From contig VIIQ02000112.1 of the NCBI GenBank assembly GCA_007449985.2, positions 240,001 through 304,000 on the forward strand: DNA of 64,000 bases. Reading direction: 5' to 3'. The position numbers and the translations under genes were made by a program. This document shows positions 42,738 to 56,444 of the stretch, piece by piece (the first letter of the stretch is position 1; each line of letters opens with the position of its first letter). This stretch comes from Desmodesmus armatus (lineage: Eukaryota; Chlorophyta; Chlorophyceae; Sphaeropleales; Scenedesmaceae). Below the pieces are notes generated by a model. The model did no database searches, was not told the origin of the DNA, and saw nothing but the letters and a program-made list of their open reading frames with translations.

Positions 42738-43340
42738 CCAGTAATGGTGCAGTACACCGGGCTCAGCAGCCCCACAGGCTACTAGCCGGCCCTGTGTGCA
42801 TGCCCTGAGCCGTGGGGAAGTTCCCCACGGATGATGCGGCATCAAGGGTGAGCCTCCATGCAGGCCCAGCTACCTTGCTGGCCCAGCGTGCGTGGCACAC
42901 ACAGCTTCCACCATCACCAATCACCTCAGCGACCTATGGCAATTTGCCAGCAACTGGCGGCAAGGCAATCAAAGACAGCACTCTCTGGCAGCAAGCAGCA
43001 TCATGTGCCTGTCAGCTATGGCTGATAACGCATCCCAACAGTGGCACGGTGCCCAGTGGGTAGCCAATGGTACGGTGAGGGACACCAGTTGCACCCCCCC
43101 CCCCCATGCCAAGTGTCACCATGATGCTGGCGGCCAGCCCAGACCACCACACACCCCGTCGCTAGCTGCGGATAGCTGAGCCTCCGTGATGGCAGGCAGC
43201 CACCTAGATGGCCTAGCCCGCAGCAGTACATGTGCTGCGTCCTGCCATGCACCCGAGGATTCCCCGGGGTGCCTGCAACCGATACACCCAATGTGTGGGG
43301 CGGGCGGTCCACCCTGGCCACAGCCCTCTCTGACATACAA
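42738..43340 (-). mobile_element. Older LINE relic (family A-like)
   Basis: 42740-42870 resembles 44560-44680 (TACACCGGGCTCAGCAGCCC, GTGTGCATGC, AGGGTGAGCC), the zinc-knuckle region of family A, but its frames are broken. Similarity to the upstream part (CACACAGCTTCCACCA) continues at 42898. The rest up to 43340 is assigned only by position. Confidence 0.5.
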
Positions 43341-43711
43341 CCGTTTATGGTAGACTTGTGAGAGTGCCCTCAGGGCTTTGATGGCATCGCAGCTGCTGCC
43401 CTCCACGAGCTGTTGCTGCTGGCAATGGGTGCTGCACAACCCCAGCACATCTTGCTGGAGGTGCAAGCGCCTGCTTCTGGCGGGCCGAAACTGAAGCAGA
43501 ACTGGCTTATGTGGATCTTGCAAACTGTTTACGTGCTGTCGTCCTCAAGAGTAGCTCTGCCACCGCTGAATTGGTCTTTTCGCGGCAGCCTGGGCGGCAC
43601 CTTTGAAGGCTCATGGCAAAGCGTGTCAGCAGTTTAGGCTCATTTTTCCCAAAGTAAATGTTTCGTGCATCTCAATGCCAACGGTGAGCGAAAATTGCAG
43701 GGCCAGAGCAA

Positions 43712-44730
43712 TGAATGAATGAAGGTGTTACACGGGTTTCTCAAGCAACTACGTTGCAACTGAACCCAGCCACGGATGGACACAACCAGCACGGAAGGGG
43801 GCCGTTCGGACAAACCCCACCATCAAAAGCTTGTCACGCACACTCAGTGTGCTTCCAGATTGCGAACACAGAGATATAATACACTGGAAGGACTGAATGG
43901 CGCCAACGGCACTGCTTCTCGCACCTGCAGGGTTGCGACAAGAAAGGGCGGACGGAACAGAAAACAGCGAACACACAGCTGCGAGCCACAAAACACTCCC
44001 ACATGTTGCAGTGGGCGCACGTGGGGGCAACTTCACCGACACCACCAGTCGCTGCACTGTTCACAAGCCAGCAGGATAGAAGTCACACAGCAGCCAGCAA
44101 CTCACATGTCACCACATGCAGAAGCTCAATGCCTAACTACCCGCAAACCGTTGCCTCCTGACAGCACCACATGCCATGCAATGAAAGGCTGCTGTGTGAG
44201 CGCAAGCCCCTGCGCCCGCTTAGGGATGATTGCAGAAACCGCAAAGTCAGCCAAGACGCGCCAAAACTCCCCAACAGCAGCACGCCCTGCAATGCGCTCT
44301 ACCGTCAGCAGAGGCAGTGCAGGGCCTTCTGCTGCCACAGCCCACGCCACTCTGCGGCCGAAGTCAACAGCACCGATGCCAGCCAGACACACCATGTCCC
44401 ACACAATATGATGCAACCGGGGGTGAGGTTTCACCCCCATCCACAAAGCTGCATACTGCAGGCCGTGGTCAGCAGCCAACCAAGGGGGGCGTCGCCCACC
44501 CGGTGAGCTCGCAACTGCCCCTCAATCTCCGCCCGCACCGCCCCTGCAACAGGACACTCCCAACAATGGTGCTGTACACCGGGCTCAGCAGCCCCACATG
44601 CTACACAAGAGGTGCCTGTGTGCATGCGCTGGGCCGTAGGGAACGCGTCGAGGGTGAGCCGCCATGCAGCCTCCTTGTGCTCATTAGGCACACGCAGCTT
44701 CCACCACCGCCGAAGCACCCGAGTGACCCG
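43712..44730 (-). mobile_element. LINE 3' fragment (family A), longer copy
   Basis: Minus orientation. Besides the C-terminal frame shared with 39039-39796, it keeps the upstream zinc-knuckle CVACGAAEPGVQHHCWEC (minus frame down to 44431). It ends in a TTCA tail. The 13-bp direct repeat AGGGCCAGAGCAA flanks it exactly at 43699-43711 and 44731-44743. Very few differences from the other copy were seen over about 750 bp, so both are recent. Confidence 0.9.
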
Positions 44731-47700
44731 AGGGCCAGAGCAAGTTGGCAAAATTCGCGCGTGTGCCAAACCCCGACGAATTGGCTATTCTCATGCTGCC
44801 AAATTCACACAACCAGCAGACCTCCATCCTACCGACATTAGGAGACTGCCTAGAATAACTGAACGCATATGGCAGAGGCGGTCAGGGTTTCTTTGCAGAC
44901 AGTGACATTGTCGGTTCGATGCCTGGATCGGCCAAATTATTGGCCTCCAATGACCTCACCCCCTCCCTATACAGCAAAAGTCGCCGCCTCTCAAGCTGTA
45001 CTGCTGCTGTACTGCTGTTATGATGTGGTCAATTGACGCCGCAATCCCTTCATGAGCCGGCACACTACCATGCCAATAGAGCGGTACGTGGCATAGTGTG
45101 GGTGGGCCAGTGCAGCTATCAACGGCTGCAGGCAAGAAGCTCAAAACAAACCACCGCTTGGGCACACATGTGCAACTAGCACAGCCTCGTCGTCACCACA
45201 CCTGCAGGCTCAACAGGTCTCCAAGGTGTGCATGCAGTCAGGTCTGTCACAGATTGCTCACGGTGAGCAGTCAAAACTCCACAAGATGTGCACTGGGTGG
45301 ATTCCAGGATCATACAGAGGGCCGGCGCACAATGCAACTGCTCTGTATCTGCCGAGCACATGTGACCCTTGCCCCCAATGCTGAGGGGGCACATCAGCAA
45401 GGCCGGACTCCTACAACTGAACTTGAAGTCCAACGTGTGATATCTGCCCATTCCTTGCAATGTTCAACAAGGTTTGGCCACCCCTTCCACTGCCTATGGT
45501 CATGCGTGCGCAAGCCCGACACTGCCTATTGAGCGGCAGAAGGACTGCCTAGCAAAGCTGTTGCAGCGGTGTACAGCACACCAAATGAAGGACACTGCGC
45601 CAACGCTTCCCCATGCTCTCTTGGTGCACCACCGGAGGCAATACACTTACTCTCACACATGCACTCTATGTAACAACTGTGCAAAACTCTGCACAGCATT
45701 GATGGCCAACGAGGCCATGCCAGGCTGTAAAAAACAGCCAGGGCGATGGTCTCAGCAAGTGCTGCCACTGCCAACGCAGCGCCAGCACAGTGACAACCAC
45801 ACCACAAATATACCCAGCTTCGGAGTACTACGAAAAAAAAGGTTGTGGCACAACTGTACGTGGTTGATGAGCCATTGGCTGGTAGCAGATCTTGTGGCTA
45901 CACACCACCGCTGCTGCAAATATCCATGCTGAACTGGACAAGAACGTCTCCATACTATGGTATACTGCTCATTGCAGCATACGCCACGTCCGACGCAGGC
46001 TGCACGGCACCAACACGGAAGGCACTAACGCTACGAAGAGCGTGCCAGAAGGCCAGAACCATGCTGTCAAAGGAGCATGAAAACAAATGGAGCATGCAGC
46101 TGCTGCAAGGCGCTGCCCGGCACAAACACTGCATGTGCTTTGGGCCCCTGGCTGCAGCTTGTCAACTGGGGGAACTGCTGCCATGCCCTGCAAACATCAA
46201 GATCCGCTCAATGCACTTGCTTCAGTGCCACTCCTTCGGAAGGGTATGCACACCAGTTCAACAGTTGATGATATCCCGCACGTCCGCGTTCGTGTTCTTG
46301 CACATCTGGCCCCAGCATGCAGGCATGCAATTGCACAATGCGGTCGCCGTTCCCCATCCCATTCAAGCCTGCAGGAACCGTGGGTGCTTTGGCAGCTACG
46401 CCAGCTGTTGCTGCAGGATGCAATACTACGTTATGCGACATGAGCCGCCCCAAATGCAGCAGCTGGTGCCAGCAGCACCAGCACAGCGTGCCACTGCTGT
46501 GTGCTGAGGGGGCAACACCACCAGTTGCCAGAATTGTGACTTTTGAACAGTAAAGCCGTTGGCCCCAGCGCAGCGTGCCACTGCTGTGTGCTGAAGGCCC
46601 AGCTTGCACCCTGGCAGGGGCCCCTGGACATGTGCTGCCTGCTGTTGCTGTGCCTGCGTGGGGTTGCTGCTGCTGTGGCTGCACAGGCTGCACCGAAGCG
46701 GCAGGTTGGGCAGCTGCCAGGCACTGTGCATCCTCCTGCTTGCTGGTGATGCGATTGGGAGCAGTGCGTCTCTGCAGCACCAGCGAAAGGGACAGCAATG
46801 CCAGTGTGGGTGAGATGATTCAGCATGGAACTGTGACAACAGCAGCCAACCTCTGGGAAAGGCGACCTCTGCTCAAAGACAGCCATGCTTGCACCCGGTG
46901 CAAGCATCAGCTATGAGAACAGCTGCTGCCTTGTGACCAAGCAGAAGTAGTGACCAGCAGAACGACTGCAGTCAGCAGCATGGCGCAGTTCAGCACAGTA
47001 CAGGACAGTACAGGACAGTACAGCACGACGTGTTCCCTTCCTCATGCCCTGCGCTGCTCCCCCCTTCGACCCCTCCAGCCCCCACTCCTTCCAGACCCCC
47101 CCTCACCCTGTCAGCGGCATGGCCACGGTTGCAGCCCTGTCGTCAGCCGCAGAGTTGGCCTCACCAGACCCATGCTTCATGCCACGGTGGTGTTCGTCTC
47201 GCCAAGCGAGCCGTGTGGTCGTGATGGCACCTGTGCATGCAAGGAATGCACAGTAGGCGACAGCACAGCACAGCATTGAAGGAGATTTACTCCAACTTCG
47301 ACACGGGGTACCAAGGTTCAGATGACTGATTGGTTCCAATCTCAATCATCCAATTACTGATTGGTTCAAGCTACTGCATATGCAACAAACATCAACACCG
47401 ACAGAAGGATTGCGCAATCTGCACACAAGATTGACTCACATGCAGTGGCCACTTGCATTCCCTAGCACCCACCCTGTGCCTGCACTGCCCCCCCCCCCTC
47501 CCCCCCCCCCACACACACAGAAGGGGTGTACTTGCAACCTACCTATGATAGGGGGGAGGGCGGGGGGGGGGCGTAAACAGGGTGGTATCCGGGCTTATGT
47601 CCAGATTCTGCAGCAGCCCACCTGAAAGGAGGGGGGGGGTGCATGAAAGGGGTTGATGCTGGTTGGTGCGCAATACGTAAGTGAGCAACCTTAGTGGCTG

Positions 47701-48143
47701 CGAAGAGACAAGCTGGTGGTCACAGTGCTGAACGCCCCCAGCCGGCGAAACGCTGATTCACTGAGAAATGGCACACCATGCAGCTGTCTTCACTGCCGCC
47801 CCAACAGCATCAATGGGCAAAATGGACATCAACCCACCTGAAGGGTGCAGGTCAGGTCTGCTGTGACTGCCACTGCCAGCACGTCATTCCCTCCAGCTGA
47901 TAGGGCTGGCGGGCACACTGAGCAGCTCCAGGCTCAGGCATACATACACCATGTGACTGGATGGCCGTGTGCTGCAACACTGCTGGTGCTGAAATCACCT
48001 CCCAAACAGCAGCAGCACAGCAACGTCGGCACACGCTCTGAGAAGGCAGAGCGAGAGTTCCGCTAAGTTTCTTGGAGAGGGTTGCCATGTGTGCCGCGCA
48101 ACCCCAGCCCATATTCAAACTACAGCTGTGAACACTACTACTG

Positions 48144-48192
<49 letters not shown>

Positions 48193-49229
48193 CCATTGGA
48201 CCATTTTCTTCACCATGTAAGCGCCTTTGACTGTCTAACGGCCCTGGGGACGGACGCAGACAGAGCCTGAGTGTGCTGTTGGTAGCCTCTGCTGCTTGCC
48301 CTCAAGGGCAAGCTTGCGGGTGCTGATGCTGGACCATGCAAACTGTTCTGAGCGCTCACCAAAGAGATTTACCATCATCTTTCAGCCCGAAAGAGTTCTG
48401 CAGGCTCCACACCAGATGGAATGCACAGCATCTCTTTAGGTCCACTGTAGATCTAGATCTACTGTGCTATGCCACAAGTCTGCCATCGCCGACCCGCCCC
48501 AAGGCGCTGGCAACCCACAGACTGGTTTCAAATGCCCACCAGGACTGCCCAACCGGATAAGCATAGTGGTACCAACGCTGTTGAACAGGCAGGGGCACAC
48601 GACACGGCTGTAGCAAGTGAGCGCATGTACCTGCTTTCAAGCTTTCCTGGTCACTTGGTATTCATTAGCACTAGAGACCACTTCTCTACTGAGGGACAGG
48701 CCCTCTGCTACCAGGTACTGCTGACAAAGTGACAGGATGGGACTCGCGACTACTTTGGCAACGAGCACCCCGACGCAGCCACACGCACCATCGTAATACA
48801 AACAGTGTTCGACAGTCCTCATAATCGTTCCGATCACATCCGGAGTGCTTGAAAAAAGGTATTCGCCGCAAAGTTCACATCCATCGTCGAGGCAACGATA
48901 CAGTAACTCGTTGAACGGACTTTGAGGCATAAGTAGTGACGCAGCTGCATTTGCTTGCCTGATAGCGCCTGAGGAGCTGTACTCTTGGCAGCTGTATGCA
49001 TCGCTGCTGACGAGACTTCCGCTTGCTTCTGACTGTGATGTAAGCTTCACATATGATCAGAACATGATGTTATTATCCTTTCACGGCCTTTTATCTGCGC
49101 CATGGAGCATAGCGGCAGTTCATATGCACCCTGTGTGGTACAAGCAGCACTTGCAGGCAACAGCATTGATGTGTCACGCAGTACCCTGCAGCGAGGGCAT
49201 CAACCACATATATGTTTCGTGTGATGCAG

Positions 49230-51960
49230 GTCACGCCCCACTCAACGCTTTGCAGCAGCTGCTGTGCTGTGTCTGCTGACACTGGCACTGCCAACTGCAG
49301 CACAGGACCCTGCTGCTAAAGCCTCACTCGCAGGCGATCCGCTGTTAGTACCTCTCCCTGAAGCAGTGACAGACCCGACAGATGCAGCAGCAGAGGCAGC
49401 CGCTGCAGTAAAGGCAAAACCAGGAGTGAAGGTTGGTCCTCGTACTGTTTCAGTTGTCAGTACCAACAAGGCAGGCCCGCTTGCTGGCCCTATCTCGCAA
49501 CCCCGGCACTTCAACCGGCGAGTCAAGCTGGGGTCCCTACCCAGAATGCGGGCCCTCACAAAGAGCCAGATGGAGAGGCAGTACACAGGAGCCGCAGCAC
49601 CAGCAGCCTTTCACAAGGCACGTGCAGGTGCGTGTGTCTTGGGTGGTCCCCTGGGATGCTTTTCAGTTTATGTCAGCAGCAGGGCAGCATGAATTGCATC
49701 ACACCAGCTAGATAGTGAGAATGGTGGAAAGCATGCATAACCATGTGTACTGAACCATACGGAGGCACTGTGATCAACTTGAAGTCCAGTTGATTGTACG
49801 TCAGGGCGCTGGTGTCGCACTTCAGCTAGTCAATCACATCCCATGTGTCAGAATCCATGCGGTGCCTGCTGCACTCTCCCGCAGTGTGTGTAGAGCACAG
49901 TTGTCATTTTCCCCAAGCAGCGCTGCAATGCAGTTGCTACCCTGTCGTATCAACTGTACCGCTGCTGTCCCTCTTGCTCTGCGCAGGTGACTCCATCCAA
50001 ACCATGGCCAACGGGGTTGCTGGCGCATCATTCTCAGACTCCCGTTTCTCACCAGAGTACTACACACTAGGGCAGCAGCGCGTGGGGAAAATGTGGATGC
50101 GATATACCTTTGAGGACGAGACAAACTGGTACTACTGCACCGCCAGTGTCATCAACAGGGCCCTGCTGCTGACGGCGGCACACTGCCTTTGCTTCCAGGA
50201 GTTGGGAGTGGGCGAGGCATGCCTGCCAGATGTGGTGAATGGAACCCTGCAGGTGGGTGGGGTGTGATATGGTCAGGGTTGTGAGTTAGGGTCAGCACCA
50301 GATCACAGCGCGTCAAACATGTGATGCTGAGGGTACTACTGATGATGCTGTGCTATTGTGATGGCACCACCCTGCATGTGGCAGCAACTTGCATTCCTTA
50401 CCATCTACAAAGCTCAGGCACTGTCAACGGTAGTCGCACCATCCCGGACAAGTTGTTCCTGGTAGAGTGTGGCAGAACTGCACAACAGCGTCACAGACAG
50501 GCAGTACCGCAGTAGAAAGCAGTATCGGTGCAGCAGCTGTTGTTGGCGCTGCAGACTTTGCAGCTGTTGACTGCAAGGGCCATGCACGAAGCAATACAAC
50601 AGATGGTGCGGGCCCTGAGGCTGTCATGCAATGCTAGCAGAACACAAATTGACTCAGCTTCATCATGAAGTAGTGGCAGAGACGTTACGGTGGTGTGTTA
50701 CATCACATCACCATATTTGTGTATTTCCAGCTCAAGATGCAGGCTATGAATCATAGGCAATCGCCCATGCGGCCGTTGCACTACACTGCCGCCAGCATCT
50801 GCAGCTGACGTACTGATCTGTCTGCAAACCGCCTTTTGTTGTGCTCACAGGTGGGCTTTGAGTTGGGGGTAAGCGAGCCGCAACCACCCTTCTCATCGGG
50901 CTGGAGTCCATCCTGGACTGTAGCAGGGATCGTGGTGCCTACGCCGTATCTTCAGCAGACTGACACCAGCTTTCCTGGTGGCTTTTCCAGCAACAACGAC
51001 CTTGCGCTGGTGTGGCTGAACCCCAAAGACGGGGTAGAGGTGGGGGACGTCGCTGGCTGGTTTTCATACGGCACAAACGGATACTCCTTCAGCCGTCCTG
51101 TGGCGTCTTTCGGCTTCCCTACCGCTCCGGCCAGCGCTCAGATGACAGCGATCGGGTACCCCTTTGAGTTTGATGAGGGCTCGGTGCAACAAATCAGCCA
51201 CAGTGCGGTTTACAATATGGTCATCAGCGCAGGGCGGCCCACGGGCGGGAAGCCCCCGCCACCAGGGATGGGTCCATCCCCAAACACAGCACTCAAGCAA
51301 ATGATTAGGTGAGTGAGGCAAGCTCTCTCCAGGGCAGATTTCTCTCAGCTAGCAGCTTGCCTGCAGTGCTTGTTACTGTCCGGCCAAAGATGGAGCCAGC
51401 GTTTCACAATTTGACTGCTCAACATGGTCGGCCGAACATGTCTCGAGACTCCATGCTGTGCCTGTGCAGGCTGCTTGCATGCATGATGCCTGCAGAGACA
51501 TGGATGTGCCAATGTTTGCTGCTTATATTTTGCACAGAAGAGAGCTCACTTTGCAAAGTTTTACTAAAATCAATTCCTGCAAGTCGTCACTGTACATGCT
51601 GACTCTCTGCAACTTTCGAATGTGTTGCTGCACGTTATCAGGGGATCCGCGTACACTGGCGGATCCTCGGGCAGCCCCTGGATCGTCAACTATGGCATCG
51701 ATGCGAACGTCACCGAGGACGGCGTGGGCTACGGCCAAAACGCAGAACGGAACGTCGTGATGGGTGTCACGAGCTGGGGCGATGTTGATCCCGCTGTGCT
51801 GATCGATGGCGCCTCGTTTTTCGGGGTGAACAAGGAGTATCCAGGCACCTATGGCTCCCGTGGCAGTGGCAACATTGCGTCCCTGATGTACGATGCCTGC
51901 GACAATCCCGAGTTCGAGGATTGGATGTTGGCAGCCAGGGACCCACCCCTTTGCGAGTAG
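49230..51960 (+). CDS. Secreted trypsin-like serine protease, copy 1
   Basis: S1-family endopeptidase, probably secreted. Exons 49230-49627, 49987-50252, 50851-51308 and 51642-51960 join in phase, about 480 residues. The first exon opens on a signal-peptide core (AAAVLCLLTLALPTAAQ) but has no ATG in frame after the acceptor TGATGCAG, so the start codon must lie in a short upstream exon. About 110 propeptide-like residues follow, ending KSQMERQYTG. The triad is split across exons: His in LLLTAAHC (exon 2), Asp in NNDLALVWLN (exon 3), Ser in GGSSGSPW (exon 4). The stop follows ARDPPLCE. It is one of two tandem paralogs in a 4.9-kb duplication. Confidence 0.85.
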
Positions 51961-54115
51961 TCAAGTGGCGAATAGAACCACCTGGCAGGCAGGCCTGAGC
52001 TGCGGTCTGTGAACATTGTGTTTGACGATGCATCCTTCATCTGTGTCATGCATTTTGAGAGCATCTGCAGCAGGAGCAACTTTTGCGCAGCGGGCATGCA
52101 CTGCGAAGTTGAGTGCGTGCCGTAGACTATTGCACGATGGGGTGTACCTCTGTGCATTTGGACGGTGACCATTACAATTGAGCACAGTTGCACTGACCCA
52201 GTGGCATAGCATGTGCATGCCATGAACAGGCCCAGTGGCGGACTGTGGCTATCTGATCCCATGAATGCATGCCAGCAAGCAGCGCATCAGGACTCTGGGG
52301 CTTGCAAAGCCTCTAGTCAATGTCGTAACATGCAGCAGGCTGTTACAGATTTGCCCATCTATTGGTGCATATCATCATGATAGTGTGGCACCTTTGGCAT
52401 GCTGCCAAACCGGTGCAGCCATCTGCAACTACTGCACAGTGACATTGCTTGCGACGGGGACGTGGCTTTCATGCGGCACAGTCACGCACAGTCTCCACTC
52501 AACTGACTTGAGTGCCTGGCACACTGCATCACCCCCTACTAGGGAAGTAAGAGTGATTCTTTTGCAAGCACTCTGGTGGTGTTGGCACATGCCATGAATA
52601 TTTGCGCAGCCTATGGGTCACCCATCCAGGGTTTGCACTGCATAGCATGCATGCCGCAGGCCGCCTGCAGTGCCAGTGCCTGTGTTGATCATCAACAGGA
52701 GAAGTTCTCCTCGTGTCCGGGGTCTATGGTCTGGAATACCGGTACTGGTACCTGGTACAGGGCATGTGCTGACCATGGCCAAGGGCACATGCATGCATAC
52801 AGCTACTGCTGCAAGGATCACACTGGGTGGTTGCCTGTGCCTTGCAGCCTTCAGCACGGTATCCTACCAAGGCAGGGCGGCAAGAGCGCTTGTGTCGCTT
52901 TCCTGCTCGTTTTGCTGTGTTAGGGCTGCCACCACTTTTGCTGCTGACGCATCATGATCCAAGGCCGCACATGAACAGTCGTCACTCGGACTTTTACGTG
53001 TACTTGCACAGAGCTTGAATGTATGCAGCCCATTCACCTGCGGTGCTGGATGTGATATCAATGCATGGCTGGCATGAACTATATGAGCTCAAACTAAGTG
53101 TGTAACATTGACCGAGTTATTTCTCATCGGCTGCCTTTTGGTTTGCTGCTGACAGCAAAGCAGCGATGCTGTTGCTTCTATACCTGGGGTAGCCTAGTAG
53201 GCGGTATTCCCGTCACGGCGTAGCACACCTTTGCAGGCTAGCTATAGCCAGCCAGCCGTTGGCAGGATTGCTTTGTGCCAGCTGAAGCTGAGATCAAGAA
53301 GCTCCAATTAATCATGTTTCATGCATCTTTTGAGGAGAGTGTGTCCTCCCCTGGTGCACCAAAGTTGTGTGTGTTAGGACAGCATCAACAGCAGCCGTCA
53401 ATGAAAGCCAAGTTTCAGTTCATGAGAAATACCACATAAGCTACTTCAGAGTTCCAGTTGAGGATAAGGAAACATCGAATTACTTGTACCCAACAGCACG
53501 GGCACATCACGCGTACGGCTGTACCGCAGCAGGTGCAAGTACCCGCGTTCAAGCGTTGGTAGGCATCTGATAACTCTGAAATATAGTTTTGTAGGACTTA
53601 ATCGTCCCTGACAGTCAGGCCAGCTACTGCTGACAATGTGACAGCTGCAGGGTGGGACCTCACAGCTGTGGCAGAGAACAATCCCATGCAAGCACACGCA
53701 CAAAGTATTGAGCAACCCGAAAATACTTTCTTGTCATCACTGCAACGTTTGGGTGCTGCCGAGAATATTTATGGCGCACTGATCACACACACTCGAGCAA
53801 GCTCGCTGTCGAGCCAACGCTGCATTTACAAGCGGACGCGTCTCGGAAATTGACAACATTGTAGCTTAATTCTGCCAAGGAGTAGTACTAGGAGTGGAGC
53901 TGTATGCACAGCTGCTGACAAGTGCTCCTGTCTGTCATGTGAGCGGCCATGGTCGAAATGTGCTGGATATGCCTAGACAATACTTGTGGTTTTAAGCCAC
54001 CATGCGGCACAATGGCAGTTGTAGACCTCTGTTGTGTGGTACATGCAGCAGTAGTACACAGCAGCATGGTTTTGTCTGATGCTGCGCAGCAAAGGCATGA
54101 AAACATCGTTGCTTC
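51961..54115. other. Intergenic part of the protease tandem duplication
   Basis: No gene recognised. Text here reappears downstream of copy 2: TGAGAGCATCTGCAGCA near 52056 has a counterpart near 56540, and the block around 52930-52985 (TTTTGCTGCTGACGCATCATG, ATGAACAGTCGTCA) resembles 57372-57435. The end, around 53620-53660, resembles 48715-48760 (CTGCTGACAA), which places the duplication boundary near 48.6 and 53.5 kb. Confidence 0.6.
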
Positions 54116-56444
54116 ATGATTTGCAGGGTGAAGCTCAACAAACACTCTGCAGCAGCTGCTGTGTTGTGTCTGCTGATATTGGCACTGGCACTGCCATGTG
54201 GCGCCCAGGATGATCCTGTTGCTGAGGCTTCATTGACAGGCAAACCACAAACAGTCCCTCTGCCTGAAGCAATGACTGAGCCAGTAGACATAACAGCAGC
54301 AGCAGCATCGAAGCCAGGAGTGAAGGTTGGGCCCCGTACTGTCTCCACAGTCAGCACCAGCAAGGCAGGCCGGCTCACTGGGCTTATGTCTCAACCCCGG
54401 TACATCGACCGGCAAGTCAAGCTGGGGTCCCTACCCAAAATGCGTGCCCTCACAAAGAGCCAGATGGAGAGGCAGTACACAGGAGCATCGGCACCAGCAG
54501 CGTTCCACAGCGCTCGTGCAGGTGAGTGTGGTGGTCCATTCAATGAGAGTCTCAAATTCATCTCACTTGGATGGGATGTGACACGCATACTGACCCCATG
54601 TGCATCACAGTGCTTCTTTTGCTGCTCAGCAGCTGGCCGCGAAACAGATCAACAGTGGGGTTGTGCGCAGTGCAGCTGGTAGCCTGCCAGCGCTGTTTTC
54701 CTTTACGAATCCAGCCCCCTTTCAGTACGCGTCTGTCTTCTTTCTGTTGCAGGTGACTCAATCCACACCATGGCAAATGGTCTTGCCGGTGCTTCGTTCT
54801 CAGACTCTCGATTCTCACCGGAGTACTTCACACTGGGCAACCAGCGGGTGGGCTTGTTGTTCATGCGCCACTCTACAGCTGCAGTACCGGGCTGGTATGC
54901 TTGCACCGCCAGTGTCATCAACAGGGCGCTGCTGCTGACGGCGGCACACTGCCTGTGTTTCCAGGAAAAGGGCGTAGGAGATGCTTGCCTCCCAGATGTG
55001 GTGAATGGAACCCTGCAGGTAAGTGCAGGGTTTAAGGTTTAGGGTGCAGTCCAGTGGAGTGCAGTGCAGTGCAAGCCTTCTCCAGACCTTGGCTCGTGGG
55101 GTAGATGCAGGGATTGAAAGTGCTGCTGGGTCCAAACTTGTGTTCGGCAGGTTGGTGCTGTCTGGGGCTTAGTAACACTATGCAACATGGGGGTCCGTTT
55201 CTCTGTGCACGTTGTCTTCTGTATGTTGACCAAACCCAGTTCAGGATCGTGGTGGGAGCTGCAGGCTTTGCAGATGTTGCAGTATCAAGGTATTGCTTTG
55301 ATGCGGTCCAGCAATTGGCTGTGGGTGCTGTGAACTTTGCCAGTCGACGGTACCCTGTCGGCAGGGAACAACGCATATGTGGACACTTTCATGTGACTGT
55401 CATATCGACCTGCTGCCCTGCCTAACAAACTGCTGTGTGTGATTGTCCCAGGTTGAGTTTGAGCTGGGGATCAATGAGGCACAATCGCTTGAGTCAGGAT
55501 GGATGCCATCCTGGTCAGCAGCAGGGATAATGGTGCCCCGGCCTTACGCTCAGCAGACTGACACCAGCTTTCCTGGTGGTGTGATCACCAACAACGACCT
55601 TGCGCTGGTGTGGCTCAACCCCAAAGACGGGGTAGAGGTGGGGGATGTTGCTGGCTGGTATTCATACGGCACAAACGGCTACTCCTTCAGCCGTCCTGCG
55701 GCCTCCTATGGGTTTCCCTCCGCCCCAGCCAGTGCCATGGTCACTGCGTTTGGATATCCCTCCAGCTTTGATGATGGGTGGGTGCAACAGATCAGCAACA
55801 GCGCGACGTACAACCTTGTCGCCTCTGTAAGTCGACCTACAGGGCAGAAGCCACCACCCCCAGTGCCGATGGCAGCACTCAAGAACATGGTCAGGTGAGC
55901 AGGGCGAGCAAATTGCTGATACACGACATACAGTGCGAACAGCATCGCTTGTGCACAGCCATAGCAGCCATGTGTATAGCTCACATGACGACGCCTGTTG
56001 TTTGATATACATGCGCTCTTGCACCATGAACAACATGACGTTCTTGCTCTTGGATCTGCCGTGTAACCGCGCCTCGCTTACCTGTGCTGTGTTTCCCGCC
56101 TCCTTGCACCGCACGTGTTCAGGGGCGCGTCGTTCACACAGGGTGCGTCCGGAGGTCAGTGGATCGTCAACTACGGAGTCGATGCGAACATCACCGAGGA
56201 CGCAGTGGGCTATGGCCAAAACGCAGAGCGGAATGTTGTGATCGGCGTCTCAAGCTGGCTTATATCCAATCCGGCCGATTCACTGATGAATGGCGCCTCG
56301 TTTTTCGGGGTGAACAAGGAGTATCCAGGCACATATGGCTCCCGCGGCAGCGGCAACATCGCGTCGTTGATGTACGATGCCTGCGACAATCCCGAGTTCG
56401 AGGATTGGATGTTGGCAGCCAGGGACCCACCCCTTTGCGAGTAG
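54116..56444 (+). CDS. Secreted trypsin-like serine protease, copy 2
   Basis: Tandem paralog of the gene at 49230. Exons 54116-54521, 54753-55018, 55452-55894 and 56123-56444 match copy 1 in number, phase and nearly in length. ATG 54116 gives MICRVKLNKHSAAAAVLCLL, a good signal peptide. However, TTTGCAG at 54119-54125 aligns with the acceptor of copy 1, so an upstream exon may supply the start in both. His (LLLTAAHC) and Asp (NNDLALVWLN) are kept. The Ser motif is GASGGQW instead of GSSGSPW: the serine is present but the usual Pro is Gln. Exon 4 first diverges from copy 1 (SSWLISNPADSLMN versus TSWGDVDPAVLID), then becomes almost identical. Confidence 0.85.

Larger units (their letters stand above)
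42536..49229. other. Mostly unassigned region between the RNase III-like gene and the proteases
   Basis: Besides the LINE copies, little can be named. 47230-47107 on the minus strand looks like an orphan exon: acceptor GCACAG, an open frame (LAWRDEHHRGMKHGSGEANS), donor GTGAGG. A GCT triplet run of about 16 units lies at 48146-48190. The minus frame 48637-49050 is open for 137 codons (for example LLYRCLDDGCELCGEYLF) with balanced codon use, but no family was recognised. Confidence 0.4.

Noticed and set aside
45845..46507. 220-codon plus-strand open frame
   Set aside because: It runs through diverged repeat text, has no splice or domain support, and contains many Cys and His residues typical of chance frames here.
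56123..56180. Loss of the catalytic serine in protease copy 2
   Set aside because: Alignment shows the serine is kept in GASGGQ; only neighbouring residues changed.
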